This document shows, in pieces, positions 1 through 9,003 of a stretch of 64,000 bases of DNA (its first letter is position 1; each line of letters starts with the position of its first letter). This DNA comes from Rhizobium sp. Root274 (GTDB taxonomy: Bacteria > Pseudomonadota > Alphaproteobacteria > Rhizobiales > Rhizobiaceae). A program made the translations under genes and the position numbers. A model generated the notes under the pieces. It did no database searches and was not told the DNA's origin. It saw only the letters and a list, made by a program, of their open reading frames with translations. The stretch is from the NCBI RefSeq assembly GCF_001429245.1, contig NZ_LMJE01000008.1:248001-312000 (forward strand). Direction: 5' to 3'.

Positions 1-1
1 A

Positions 2-403
2 GCCGGTCTCTGGCCGCAGACGGCCTATTGCATGATTCTTTACCTGACGGGGCTCAACAACATTAATCCCGAACAGGTCGAGGCTGCCCGCATGGATGGG
101 GCAAAGGGCGCCAAGCTCTTGTGGTATGTGATCCTGCCGCAGCTCGCTCCTGCCACCTTCATCGCCATGGTCGTGACCGTCATCGGTTCGCTGCGCTCCT
201 TCGACCTCGTGTCGATCATGACCGCCGGCGGCCCGTACGGATCGAGCGAGGTTCTCTCCTACTTCATGTATGAGCAGGCGCTCTCGGAATATGGTTTCCG
301 CATGGGCTATGGCGCGGCAATCGCCGTCGTCCTGTTCCTCATCATGATGGTCTTCATCTCGCTGTTCATCGTTCGCATGCTGTCCCAGGAAAGGAACGCC
401 TGA
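2..403 (+). CDS. Sugar ABC transporter permease, MalF/LacF type (5' truncated by window)
   Basis: The gene enters from the left edge, so only its last 133 residues are visible. It is one of two inner-membrane permease subunits of a carbohydrate-uptake ABC transporter. The binding-protein-dependent permease EAA loop is plain (EAARMDGAKG followed by an ILPQLAPA stretch), which is the contact site for the ATPase. Hydrophobic segments follow it up to a short cytoplasmic tail. The stop codon TGA shares its last base with the ATG of the next permease, so the two are translationally coupled. The downstream galactosidases suggest the transporter carries galactosides; the periplasmic binding protein gene probably lies upstream of the window. 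Family is certain, substrate is inferred from neighbours. Confidence 0.93.
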   Translation, partial: AGLWPQTAYCMILYLTGLNNINPEQVEAARMDGAKGAKLLWYVILPQLAPATFIAMVVTVIGSLRSFDLVSIMTAGGPYGSSEVLSYFMYEQALSEYGFRMGYGAAIAVVLFLIMMVFISLFIVRMLSQERNA

Positions 404-1254
404 TGTTTCCTACTCCTATCCAGAAGGCTTCACCCTTCGTCCGCACCGGCTATCAAGTGCTGTTGCCAATTGCTCTCGTGCTGTGGCTCCTGCCGCTGAT
501 CGGCGTGGCGATCACCTCGGTTCGTCCTGCCAGCGATCTGGCTGCCGGCAACTATTTTGGCATCCCCTCGGGCTTTGCCGGATTTGAAAACTATTCGGCC
601 GTCTTCAACAACTCGCCGATCGGCTACTACATCCTCAACTCGTTCAAGGTGACTATCCCGACCGTGATTGGCGCCGTGGCGCTTTCCTGCCTGACGGGCT
701 TTGCGCTGGCGGTCTACAAGTTCAAGGGCAATCTCGTCCTGTTCTTCCTGTTTGTCGCCGGCAACTTCATTCCGTTCCAGATCCTGATGGTGCCGGTGCG
801 CGACCTGACGCTGCGCGCCGGCCTCTATGACACCACGCTTGGCCTCGTGCTCTTTCACGTCGCTTTCCAGACCGGGTTCTGCACGCTCTTCATGCGCAAT
901 TTCATCAAGGGCCTGCCCTTTGCGCTGATTGAGTCCGCCCGTGTCGAAGGCGTCTCGGAATGGCGGATTTTTCGCTACATCGTGCTCCCCTTGATGCGCC
1001 CGGCGATTGCTGCTCTCTCCGTCCTCGTCTTCACCTTCGTGTGGAACGACTACTTCTGGGCGACCGTGCTTGTGCAGGGGCAGCATGCCATGCCAGTGAC
1101 GGCCGGCCTTTATTCGCTGAACGGTCAGTGGGTCGCGGCCTGGCACCTGGTTTCCGCCGGTTCGATTGTCGCGGCGCTGCCGCCGGTCGCAATGTTTTTC
1201 CTGATGCAACGGCATTTTATTGCCGGCCTGACGCTTGGAGCGACCAAGGGATGA
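403..1254 (+). CDS. Sugar ABC transporter permease, MalG/LacG type
   Basis: A 283-residue inner-membrane permease, normal length for the MalG group, pairing with the permease just upstream. It shows an N-terminal membrane anchor, a periplasmic segment (roughly residues 45-75), then further hydrophobic helices. The EAA loop lies near residues 174-190 (IESARVEGVSEWRIF) ahead of VLPLMRPA. The start is fixed by the one-base TGATG overlap with the previous gene, and its own stop overlaps the next start in an ATGA. This tight packing indicates a single galactoside-uptake operon in which both permeases, both galactosidases and the ATPase are made together. Confidence 0.95.
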   Translation: MFPTPIQKASPFVRTGYQVLLPIALVLWLLPLIGVAITSVRPASDLAAGNYFGIPSGFAGFENYSAVFNNSPIGYYILNSFKVTIPTVIGAVALSCLTGFALAVYKFKGNLVLFFLFVAGNFIPFQILMVPVRDLTLRAGLYDTTLGLVLFHVAFQTGFCTLFMRNFIKGLPFALIESARVEGVSEWRIFRYIVLPLMRPAIAALSVLVFTFVWNDYFWATVLVQGQHAMPVTAGLYSLNGQWVAAWHLVSAGSIVAALPPVAMFFLMQRHFIAGLTLGATKG

Positions 1255-3356
1255 GCGAAGTTATCACCATCGATTCTGGCCAACTGGCGCTCAGCCTGCG
1301 TCTGCCGGAACTCGGCATGCCGGAAATCCTGACTTTCGGTGCCGAGCCTGCTTCTGCCGATCCGCTGTTCGAGATCGAGCGCTCCAGCCGCGTCAATGGA
1401 ATGGATATCGCTGTTCCATCGGCGGTTCTTCTGCCCACGGGCGGGATGGGCTTCTTCGGCTGGCCTGCGATATCTGGACATCGCGGCGGACGTGATTTCG
1501 TCGCGCAGTTCGGCGCATGGACTGCTAGCCGGGATGGTAACCGTACTGTTCTGACTGGCGTCGACGCCGTCGCCGGTCTGTCGCTTGCAATTACGCTGAC
1601 CGCCCACGCATCAGGCCTGATATCCATGGCCACCACGCTCACCAATACCGGGCAGGAAGACTACCAGCTCGACCGCTGCATGGCCGGAACCTTCCTGGCG
1701 CCCGCAGGTGACGTGCAGGTGATGAGCTTTACCGGCATCTGGGGCCGCGAATTCCAGACGCGGCGCGAGCTTCTGGGCAATGGCACGTGGATCCAGGAGA
1801 ACCGCCGCGGCCGCACATCGCATGATCGTTTCCCGATGCTGTTCATCGAAAGTGAAACCCAGATCTTCGGCGTCACGCTCGGCTTCAGCGGCAACCACCA
1901 GATGGTCATCGACCGCACCGACGACGGTCAGCGCCTCGTGCATCTCGGCGAGCTGTTCGAACCGGGTGAAATCATCCTCGGACCCGGAGCCAGCTATCAA
2001 AGCCCGATCGCTTATGCCGGTCCCGATAGCGAAGACTTCCATGCTTTTGTGCGCGAAGAACTGACGACATGGCCGGGCGGAACCATGAGTCCACGCCCGG
2101 TGACGCTCAACACCTGGGAAGGCAATTACTTCGACCATCAGATGGACTCTCTGAAGGCTCAGGCTACGGCTGCTGCCGAACTCGGCATCGAGCGCTTCGT
2201 GCTCGACGACGGCTGGTTTGGCAAGCGTGACAACGACACGACCAGCCTCGGCGACTGGGACATCGACCCGCGCAAATATCCCGACGGCTTGAAGCCCCTG
2301 GTTGATCACGTCACCGGTCTCGGCATGCAGTTCGGCATCTGGTTCGAGCCGGAAATGGTCAACCCTGTTTCCGAACTCTACAAGGCGCATCCGGACTGGG
2401 CGTTGACGATTGACGGCCGTCCCATTCTGGAATCACGCACCCAGCTGGTGCTAGACCTTTCGCGTCCCGAGGTATCCGACTACCTGTTCGGCAAGATCGA
2501 CGCCGTGCTCTCCAACCACGCGGTGTCCTACATCAAATGGGACATGAACCGCGATCTCACGCATGCGGCCGGTCGCGACGGAAAGGCCAAGATCGCGGCC
2601 CAGACGCGCGCTGTTTACGCGCTCATGGATCGCGTTCGCGCGGCTCATCCCGATGTCGAGATTGAAAGCTGCGCTTCCGGTGGTGGGCGTATCGACTACG
2701 GCGCTCTTGCCCGCACCCATCGCGTATGGACATCGGATTGCACTGACGCGCTGGAGCGGCTGGAAATCCAGCGCGGCGCGTCCGTTTTCGTGCCGCCGGA
2801 AATCCTTGGCAGCCATATTTCCGCATCCCCGAACCACCAGACGGGGCGGCGTCACAGCCTGTCCTTCCGTGCGATCGTTGCGCTCGCTTACCATCTCGGT
2901 GTCGAGCTCAATCCTCTGGAGCTGGCCGAGGAAGAGCGGGTCGAACTGAAGGTCTATATCGAGACCTACAAGCGCCTGCGTGGCCTCTTTCATGCTCCGG
3001 GCGCGAGCTTCCGCCTGGAGCCGCTCGAGGGGCGTTACGTCTGGGGTGCAGCCAGCGACGAGCGCATCGTGGTCATCGTGGCGCAGGGGCCGCAGATGAT
3101 CGGCGAACAGCCGGCGCCTCTGAAGTTGCCGGACAGCGTCACGCAGATTGGCGGCCAGTGGACGATCGCCAAGATCCTGCCCGTCGAACCCAACTTCATC
3201 CGAATCTCCGAGGGGCAGAAGAAGCTTCTGTCGGGCAATGTCAGTTTCGATCTGACCAATGCCGGGCTATCCGGCCTGCCGCTGCCGATGTTGCAGCCGG
3301 AAAGCGCCCTTCTCCTCGAACTCATTCCTTTAAAGGGAGACAAGACCCATGGCTGA
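1251..3356 (+). CDS. Alpha-galactosidase, GH36
   Basis: A 701-residue cytoplasmic glycosidase that removes terminal alpha-linked galactose from melibiose- or raffinose-type sugars. After an N-terminal beta domain (to about residue 280) the GH36 barrel carries the typical blocks: [13 protein letters not shown] near 317-329, [12 protein letters not shown] near 361-372, KWDMNRD with nucleophile Asp431, [12 protein letters not shown] near 473-484, and WTSDCTDA with likely acid/base Asp496. The frame stays open for 97 codons upstream of the chosen ATG, but this ATG forms the usual 4-base ATGA overlap with the permease stop and gives the normal family length. It overlaps the downstream ATPase gene by 8 bases. 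Functional call is strong; the exact natural substrate is not visible. Confidence 0.95.
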   Translation: MSEVITIDSGQLALSLRLPELGMPEILTFGAEPASADPLFEIERSSRVNGMDIAVPSAVLLPTGGMGFFGWPAISGHRGGRDFVAQFGAWTASRDGNRTVLTGVDAVAGLSLAITLTAHASGLISMATTLTNTGQEDYQLDRCMAGTFLAPAGDVQVMSFTGIWGREFQTRRELLGNGTWIQENRRGRTSHDRFPMLFIESETQIFGVTLGFSGNHQMVIDRTDDGQRLVHLGELFEPGEIILGPGASYQSPIAYAGPDSEDFHAFVREELTTWPGGTMSPRPVTLNTWEGNYFDHQMDSLKAQATAAAELGIERFVLDDGWFGKRDNDTTSLGDWDIDPRKYPDGLKPLVDHVTGLGMQFGIWFEPEMVNPVSELYKAHPDWALTIDGRPILESRTQLVLDLSRPEVSDYLFGKIDAVLSNHAVSYIKWDMNRDLTHAAGRDGKAKIAAQTRAVYALMDRVRAAHPDVEIESCASGGGRIDYGALARTHRVWTSDCTDALERLEIQRGASVFVPPEILGSHISASPNHQTGRRHSLSFRAIVALAYHLGVELNPLELAEEERVELKVYIETYKRLRGLFHAPGASFRLEPLEGRYVWGAASDERIVVIVAQGPQMIGEQPAPLKLPDSVTQIGGQWTIAKILPVEPNFIRISEGQKKLLSGNVSFDLTNAGLSGLPLPMLQPESALLLELIPLKGDKTHG

Positions 3357-4443
3357 CGTGAGCCTTCGCGGCGTCAAGAAACAGTTCGGCTCCTTGAGCG
3401 TCATCAAGGGCGTTGACCTCGATGTCAAAGACGGCGAGTTCTGCGTGTTTGTCGGCCCGTCCGGCTGCGGCAAGTCCACGCTGCTTCGCATGATTGCGGG
3501 CCTTGAGGACATCACCTCGGGCGGACTTTCAATTGGTGGCAAGGACATGACCAGTGTCGGTCCGTCGGAGCGCGGGGTCGCCATGGTCTTCCAATCCTAT
3601 GCGCTTTACCCGCATATGACGGTCGAGGATAACATCGGTTTCGGTCTGAAGATGACCGGGCATCCGAAGGCGGAGATTGCCGAACGCACCGCCGTTGCCG
3701 CCAAGCTGCTGCAGCTAGAACCTCTTCTCCAACGCAAGCCAGGCCAGCTCTCCGGCGGCCAGCGCCAGCGTGTCGCCATCGGTCGCGCCATCGTGCGCAA
3801 TCCGGAAGTATTCCTGTTCGATGAACCGCTGTCCAACCTCGATGCGGCGCTTCGCGTCCAGATGCGCACGGAGCTTTCCAAGCTGCATCAGGACCTTAAG
3901 GCCACGATGATCTACGTCACCCATGACCAGGTCGAAGCCATGACCATGGCCGACAAAATCGTGGTCCTGTCGGCCGGCAAGATCGAGCAGGTGGGTTCGC
4001 CGCTCGAACTTTATCACCGGCCCAATAACCTGTTTGTCGCCGGCTTTATCGGCTCGCCGAAAATGAATTTCCTCAAGGTGAAGGTCTCTTCTATCGATGG
4101 TGGATCCGCCGTCGTTTCACTTCCGGGCGCGTCAATCAGCCTTCCGACCGGCGGACGGACTGTGACATCTGGAGAGATGACTTTTGGTCTGCGTCCGGAG
4201 CATGTGGACGCAACGGGCAAGGGTGATGTGGTGATTGAGGCCACGGTCCGATACGCCGAATATCTGGGCTCCGAAACCTTGTTCTTCGTCACCCTGGCGG
4301 ATGGTTCGGAACTCGCCGTCAAGGCTGATGGTCTCGCGACAGAGCGTCCCGGCGACACGCTGAAGCTCGGCATCAATGCCAAGGCCTGCCATCTGTTCGA
4401 TAAGGACGGCATGGCCGTCATCAACGGGGATCTCACACGATAA
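3349..4443 (+). CDS. Sugar ABC transporter ATP-binding protein, UgpC/MsmK/LacK family
   Basis: A 364-residue cytoplasmic ATPase that powers sugar import with the two permeases upstream. Walker A is GPSGCGKST at 36-44; the signature [14 protein letters not shown] and Walker [13 protein letters not shown] follow, then the H-loop VTHDQ. The C-terminal third is the regulatory TOBE-type domain of the MalK/UgpC group (GLRPEHVD near 281-288). It starts inside the last codons of the alpha-galactosidase gene with the purine-rich AAAGGGAGA about 8 bases upstream. Its TAA stop shares one base with the next ATG. Such ATPases can serve several transporters, so a role beyond galactosides is possible. Confidence 0.95.
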   Translation: MADVSLRGVKKQFGSLSVIKGVDLDVKDGEFCVFVGPSGCGKSTLLRMIAGLEDITSGGLSIGGKDMTSVGPSERGVAMVFQSYALYPHMTVEDNIGFGLKMTGHPKAEIAERTAVAAKLLQLEPLLQRKPGQLSGGQRQRVAIGRAIVRNPEVFLFDEPLSNLDAALRVQMRTELSKLHQDLKATMIYVTHDQVEAMTMADKIVVLSAGKIEQVGSPLELYHRPNNLFVAGFIGSPKMNFLKVKVSSIDGGSAVVSLPGASISLPTGGRTVTSGEMTFGLRPEHVDATGKGDVVIEATVRYAEYLGSETLFFVTLADGSELAVKADGLATERPGDTLKLGINAKACHLFDKDGMAVINGDLTR

Positions 4444-6374
4444 TGCTGGGCGTCTGCTACTATCCGGAACACTGGGATGAGTCCCGGTGGGAAACCGATG
4501 CGCGTCGTATGCGCGAACTGGGCATCTCCTTCGTGCGGATCGGCGAGTTCGCCTGGTCACGGCTTGAGCCGCGTCGCGGCGAGTTCGAATTCGCCTGGCT
4601 CGACCGCGCGATGGATATCCTTCACGCCGCTGGGTTGAAGATCGTGCTCGGCACGCCGACCGCCACGCCGCCGAAGTGGCTGGTGGACGAACACCCTGAC
4701 ATCATTCCCTATGATGAGCAGGGTCGCCCGCGCGGTTTTGGCTCACGGCGCCACTACACCTTTTCATCAGAAACCTGGTGGAAGGAAAGCGCCCGCATCG
4801 TCGAAATCGTCGCCGAACGCTACGGCCATCATCCGGGCCTCGTCGGCTGGCAGACCGATAACGAATATGGCTGCCATGATACGACCGTGTCCTGGGGGCC
4901 GGAGGACCTGAAGAGCTTCAAGCGCTGGCTGCGGCTTCGCTACCAGTCGACAGATCAGCTGAATGAAGCCTGGGGCTCGGTGTTCTGGTCGATGGAACTC
5001 AAGAGCTTCGATGAGGTGGCACTGCCGAACCTGACGGTGACGGAGCCCAATCCGGCGACGCGGCTCGATTTCTGGCGCTTCCATTCCGATCAGGTCGCGG
5101 CCTATGACAAGATGCAGTGCGAGATCATTCGGAAGCATTCGCCCGAGCGGTGGATCACACACAATTTCATGGGCTTTGTCTCCGACTTCGACCACTTCAA
5201 GGTCGGCGATAATCTCGATCTCGCTTCCTGGGATAGCTATCCGATCGGCTTCGTCGAAAAGTTTCCTTTCTCGGAGGTCGAGCGCAATCGCTGGGCTGAG
5301 ACTTCGCATCCCGATATCGCACCCTATCACCACGATCTCTACCGCGCCGTCGGCAAGGGGCGCTTCTGGGTGATGGAGCAGCAGCCGGGGCCGGTGAACT
5401 GGGCGCCGTGGAACCCGGTGCCGAAGCCGGGCATGGTGCGGCTTTGGACTTGGGAGGCGCTTGCGCATGGCGCAGACGTCGTCAGCTATTTCCGCTGGCG
5501 TCAGGCGACCTTTGCGCAGGAGCAGATGCATGCCGGCCTCAACATGGCTGGCCTCGATGAGCTTTCGCCGGGTGGTCTTGAGGCGCAGCGGGTCGCAGGC
5601 GAACTTGCCGCACTCGGGCCGCTGCCTGCGACGCAGCAAGCTTCAGTGGCGCTGGTTTTCGACTACCAGAGCTACTGGGCGACGATGATCCAGCCGCAGG
5701 GCAAGGACTTCCGTTACGAGGAATTGTGCTTCCGCTGGTATGAGGGTCTTCGCCGCCTCGGCTTGAATGTCGATTTCCTCCGTCCAGGTGCATCGCTTGA
5801 CGGTTACGCGCTTGTGGTCGTGCCCTGCATGACGGAAGTCACCGAAGAGGCTCGTGCTGCGCTCGAAGCTGCGACAGGAACAGTGCTGATCGGCGCGCGA
5901 ACGGGTTCGCGAGATCGGAATTTCGTCATTCCGTCCAACCTGCCGCCCGGGCCGCTCGGGCACGCAACCGGCAACCGGGTCATCCAGGTCTCGACATTGA
6001 GGCCGGGTCTATCAGACAAGGTTTCGGGAGCGATTGCCGGCTCTGGCGTCCGCTGGCGTGAAACCCTTGAGGCTTCCGGCGAGGTCCTCGCCCGATTCAA
6101 CAACAGGGATCCGGCGCTGACCCAGAAGGGTAACATGCTTTATCTCGCCTGCTGGGCGGACGAGGCCCTTCTTGGCAGTCTCCTGTCCCTCGCCGCTGAG
6201 AAAGCCAAACTGGAAACGCTTCCAGTGCCCGATTACATCCGCATCCGCCGACGTGGCGACCTGACCTTCGCCTTCAACTACGGCACGGAAAACTGGGCGT
6301 TGCCTGCAGGTTCAAAGCCGGTGCTGGGCGAGGCGCTGCTGGAGCCGCAAGCCGTGGCAGCATGGCGTAACTGA
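4443..6374 (+). CDS. Beta-galactosidase, GH42
   Basis: A 643-residue cytoplasmic enzyme that hydrolyses beta-galactosides such as lactose or plant galacto-oligosaccharides. It opens with the hallmark [11 protein letters not shown]. The acid/base is Glu141 in WQTDNEYG and the nucleophile is Glu312 in [13 protein letters not shown] Rossmann-like trimerisation domain follows (about 395-560) and a small beta domain closes the protein. The start overlaps the ATPase stop by one base (TAATG). It ends the operon and is followed by a strong terminator hairpin. Finding GH42 and GH36 with one transporter suggests a mixed alpha/beta-galactoside pathway; liberated galactose would be used by enzymes outside the window. 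Confidence 0.95.
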   Translation: MLGVCYYPEHWDESRWETDARRMRELGISFVRIGEFAWSRLEPRRGEFEFAWLDRAMDILHAAGLKIVLGTPTATPPKWLVDEHPDIIPYDEQGRPRGFGSRRHYTFSSETWWKESARIVEIVAERYGHHPGLVGWQTDNEYGCHDTTVSWGPEDLKSFKRWLRLRYQSTDQLNEAWGSVFWSMELKSFDEVALPNLTVTEPNPATRLDFWRFHSDQVAAYDKMQCEIIRKHSPERWITHNFMGFVSDFDHFKVGDNLDLASWDSYPIGFVEKFPFSEVERNRWAETSHPDIAPYHHDLYRAVGKGRFWVMEQQPGPVNWAPWNPVPKPGMVRLWTWEALAHGADVVSYFRWRQATFAQEQMHAGLNMAGLDELSPGGLEAQRVAGELAALGPLPATQQASVALVFDYQSYWATMIQPQGKDFRYEELCFRWYEGLRRLGLNVDFLRPGASLDGYALVVVPCMTEVTEEARAALEAATGTVLIGARTGSRDRNFVIPSNLPPGPLGHATGNRVIQVSTLRPGLSDKVSGAIAGSGVRWRETLEASGEVLARFNNRDPALTQKGNMLYLACWADEALLGSLLSLAAEKAKLETLPVPDYIRIRRRGDLTFAFNYGTENWALPAGSKPVLGEALLEPQAVAAWRN

Positions 6375-6391
6375 TCCCCAACTGAATCCTG

Positions 6392-6417
6392 AAGGCCGGC
6401 GTTAAGCCGGCCTTTTG
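6392..6417 (+). terminator. Rho-independent terminator of the galactoside operon
   Basis: Perfect 9-bp stem AAGGCCGGC / GCCGGCCTT around the loop GTTAA, followed by a short T run. It lies 18 bases after the beta-galactosidase stop. Confidence 0.85.
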
Positions 6418-6499
6418 CTGTTTGGCCATACCAGCCATCTTCGGAACCTCTGCTCTCCTGACCGGTTTGACCCCAGACCCCCGACCAAGGAGATGCATC

Positions 6500-7357
6500 A
6501 TGGCAGACTATCCAACCCCGCCGTTCGACCAGCCGAAAGTTCCGATGCCAGGCCAGACCGCCGACATGAACCCGAGGCCCGACCATGGTGAGAAGAGCTA
6601 CAAGGGTTCCGGCAAACTCACCGGGTTGAAAGCGATCATCACAGGCGGTGACAGCGGGATTGGACGCGCTGTTGCCATTGCCTATGCGCGCGAAGGTGCG
6701 GATGTGCTGATCTCCTATATCGATGAACAGACCGACGCCGAAGAGACCAAACGGCTGGTCGAGGAGGCGGGACGTAAGGCTGTTCTGGTTTCCGGTGATA
6801 TCCAGAACGCTGATCATTGCCGAAAGATCGTCGATACGGCTGTCCGCGAACTCGGCGGTCTGGACATTCTCGTCAACAATGCCGCGCACCAGGCGAGCTT
6901 CGATGACATTACCGAGATCCCGGACGAGGAATGGGAACTCACCTTCCGCGTCAATATCCACGCCATGTTCTACCTGACAAAGGCAGCCGTGCCTCATATG
7001 CAGAAGGGTGGAGCCATCATCAACACGGCGTCCATCAATTCGGATAGCCCGAGCCCGCATCTGCTGGCCTATGCAACGACCAAGGGTGCGATCCAGAACT
7101 TTACGGCTGGTCTTGCACAGATGCTGGCGGAAAAGGGCATTCGCGCCAACTGCGTTGCCCCGGGTCCGATCTGGACGCCCCTCATTCCCTCGACGATGCC
7201 TGAGGATTCGGTGAAGAACTTCGGCAAGCAGGTGCCGATGGGACGGCCTGGGCAGCCGGCAGAGTTGCAGACAGCCTATGTCATGCTTGCCGATCCGCTC
7301 TCCAGCTATGTCTCAGGCGCGACGATTGCCGTAACCGGCGGCAAGCCGATCCTCTGA
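6500..7357 (+). CDS. SDR family oxidoreductase (YghA / general stress protein 39 type)
   Basis: A 285-residue NAD(P)-dependent short-chain dehydrogenase of the group with a Pro-rich N-terminal extension (about 40 residues) ahead of the Rossmann fold. Visible elements are the cofactor loop TGGDSGIG at 48-55, NNAA at 126-129, catalytic Ser178, and Tyr191-x3-Lys195. The frame is open 26 codons further upstream, but the ATG used here has AAGGAG seven bases before it and gives the family's usual N-terminus. It stands alone between the galactoside operon and the next gene. The substrate is not deducible; relatives act on aldehydes or alcohols and are often stress-induced. Confidence 0.9.
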   Translation: MADYPTPPFDQPKVPMPGQTADMNPRPDHGEKSYKGSGKLTGLKAIITGGDSGIGRAVAIAYAREGADVLISYIDEQTDAEETKRLVEEAGRKAVLVSGDIQNADHCRKIVDTAVRELGGLDILVNNAAHQASFDDITEIPDEEWELTFRVNIHAMFYLTKAAVPHMQKGGAIINTASINSDSPSPHLLAYATTKGAIQNFTAGLAQMLAEKGIRANCVAPGPIWTPLIPSTMPEDSVKNFGKQVPMGRPGQPAELQTAYVMLADPLSSYVSGATIAVTGGKPIL

Positions 7358-7408
7358 CGTAGGCGTGAGGGGATTGCTTTTCGTCTGCCGCGTGGCAAGT
7401 TGCGCGCC

Positions 7409-8215
7409 ATGACAAAGGTTATTCTCATCGTTCTCGACGGGTTGCGTTACGACGCGGCCCGTGTCTGTCTCGGCTTTATGGAAGGCCTGGTAGAAGCTGG
7501 CCGTGCGGAGGTTCGCAAACTGCGGTGCGAACTGCCGGCCATGTCGCGGCCGCTTTACGAGACGCTTCTGACCGGGCGCAAACCTGTCGATCACGGCGTG
7601 GTCAGCAATGGCGTGGTTCGGCGCTCCGAGGGCGACAATCTCTTTGCCCGCTGTCGAGAAGCCGGAAAAGTGACAGCTGCGGCCGCCTATCATTGGGTCT
7701 CTGAGCTTTACGTCTCATGCCCATTCGATCGCCACCGTGACCGCATCCTGATCGATGGCAAAGGCGACATCACGTATGGGCTTTTCTACTGGGACGACCA
7801 TTATCCGGACAGCCACCTTTTTGCAGATGCCGAGTGGCTTATCCGCGCAAAGCAGCCGGATTTCCTGTTGCTGCACCCCATGAATGTCGATGATGCCGGC
7901 CACAAGCATGGTGGAGACAGCATAGGTTATCGCAATGCGGCTCGAGCCCAGGGTGATCTGCTCGCCCGCCATCTGCCCGGATGGCTGTCTGCGGGCTACC
8001 GCATTATTGTCACCGCCGATCACGGCATGGGCGACGACGGCAACCACGCAGGCCCGACGGCAGCGGAGACCGAGGTGCCCTTCTATAGCCTCGGGTTCCG
8101 GCTTGGCGCCGATGCGGCCTTGAGCCAGATCGGGATTGCAGGACTTGTCTGCCGGCTGCTTGGGATCGATCCCGGCACCATGCCCGTCTATGACGGACCG
8201 CTTTCGTTAGATTGA
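7409..8215 (+). CDS. Alkaline-phosphatase-superfamily protein, nucleotide pyrophosphatase/phosphodiesterase-like
   Basis: A 268-residue protein of the type I phosphodiesterase/nucleotide pyrophosphatase fold. Metal-site motifs are in the family order: VLDGLRYDA with Asp10, a candidate nucleophile Ser46 in PAMSRPLYETLLTG, the NVDDAGHKHG block near 159-168, ADHGMGDDGNH near 203-213. No signal peptide is seen, so a cytoplasmic site is likely. I start at the ATG giving MTKVILIVLDG; a TTG nine bases earlier is also in frame and neither has a strong Shine-Dalgarno. Substrate unknown; nucleotides or phosphodiesters are the family norm. Confidence 0.82.
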   Translation: MTKVILIVLDGLRYDAARVCLGFMEGLVEAGRAEVRKLRCELPAMSRPLYETLLTGRKPVDHGVVSNGVVRRSEGDNLFARCREAGKVTAAAAYHWVSELYVSCPFDRHRDRILIDGKGDITYGLFYWDDHYPDSHLFADAEWLIRAKQPDFLLLHPMNVDDAGHKHGGDSIGYRNAARAQGDLLARHLPGWLSAGYRIIVTADHGMGDDGNHAGPTAAETEVPFYSLGFRLGADAALSQIGIAGLVCRLLGIDPGTMPVYDGPLSLD

Positions 8216-8286
8216 GGCAATTTGCGCCTGATCCGGTTACCGCCTTCGCGACGTAGTCGTTGGAAAGCACCAGTCAGGAGCCGACC

Positions 8287-9003
8287 ATGCCAGACACCGC
8301 CGGAATGACATCGCTGGGTAGACACTACCGGGCGCTCGTTCTTGGATCGAGCGGAGGAATCGGACGAGCCTTTGTCGAGCACTTACGCTCAGATCCCGCC
8401 TGCGCCGAAGTCATTGGTCTTTCCCGCAGCGGCGATGGCTTCGATGTTACGGAGGACGAAAGTGTTGCAGCGGCAGCAGCCAAGTTTGCAGAGGCGGAGC
8501 GGCGTTTCGAGCTGGTGATTGTGGCCACCGGCGCATTGGTCATCGACGGCAACGGGCCTGAAAAGACGATCAAGGCGATCCAGGCCGATGTCATGGCGGC
8601 GCAATTCGCTCTCAATGCCATCGGACCGGCCCTCGCCATCAAGCATTTCGCGCCGCTTCTTTCGAACGAGGGTAAAAGTGTTTTCGCTGTACTGTCGGCG
8701 CGCGTCGGATCGATCGGCGACAACAGGCTTGGCGGATGGATATCCTATCGATCGTCCAAAGCGGCGCTCAACCAAATCATGCGGACTTCGGCGATTGAGA
8801 TCTCGCGTCTTCGGCCGAAATCTGTCGTGGTGAGCCTTCACCCTGGCTCGGTCGATACTGGTTTTTCAGGCGGCTTTTCCAAGGGCCATGACCGGGTTTC
8901 GACCGGCGAGAGCGTCGGAAATCTGCTGTCGGTGCTGGATCGGCTTGAACCCGCACAAACCGGTGGTTTCTTCGCCTATGACGGGCAGCCTGTCGAATGG
9001 TGA
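8287..9003 (+). CDS. SDR family NAD(P)-dependent oxidoreductase, C-factor-like
   Basis: A 238-residue short-chain dehydrogenase resembling the CsgA/C-factor branch. It carries the glycine loop LGSSGGIG near 19-26, ATGAL near 80-84, catalytic Ser137, and Tyr154-x3-Lys158. The ATG is preceded by TCAGGAG at a good distance, which decides against the in-frame TTG 27 bases upstream. Its last seven bases overlap the start of the photolyase gene, so the two are translationally coupled. The coupling to a light-dependent repair enzyme is notable, but no biochemical link can be read from the sequence. Confidence 0.88.
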   Translation: MPDTAGMTSLGRHYRALVLGSSGGIGRAFVEHLRSDPACAEVIGLSRSGDGFDVTEDESVAAAAAKFAEAERRFELVIVATGALVIDGNGPEKTIKAIQADVMAAQFALNAIGPALAIKHFAPLLSNEGKSVFAVLSARVGSIGDNRLGGWISYRSSKAALNQIMRTSAIEISRLRPKSVVVSLHPGSVDTGFSGGFSKGHDRVSTGESVGNLLSVLDRLEPAQTGGFFAYDGQPVEW

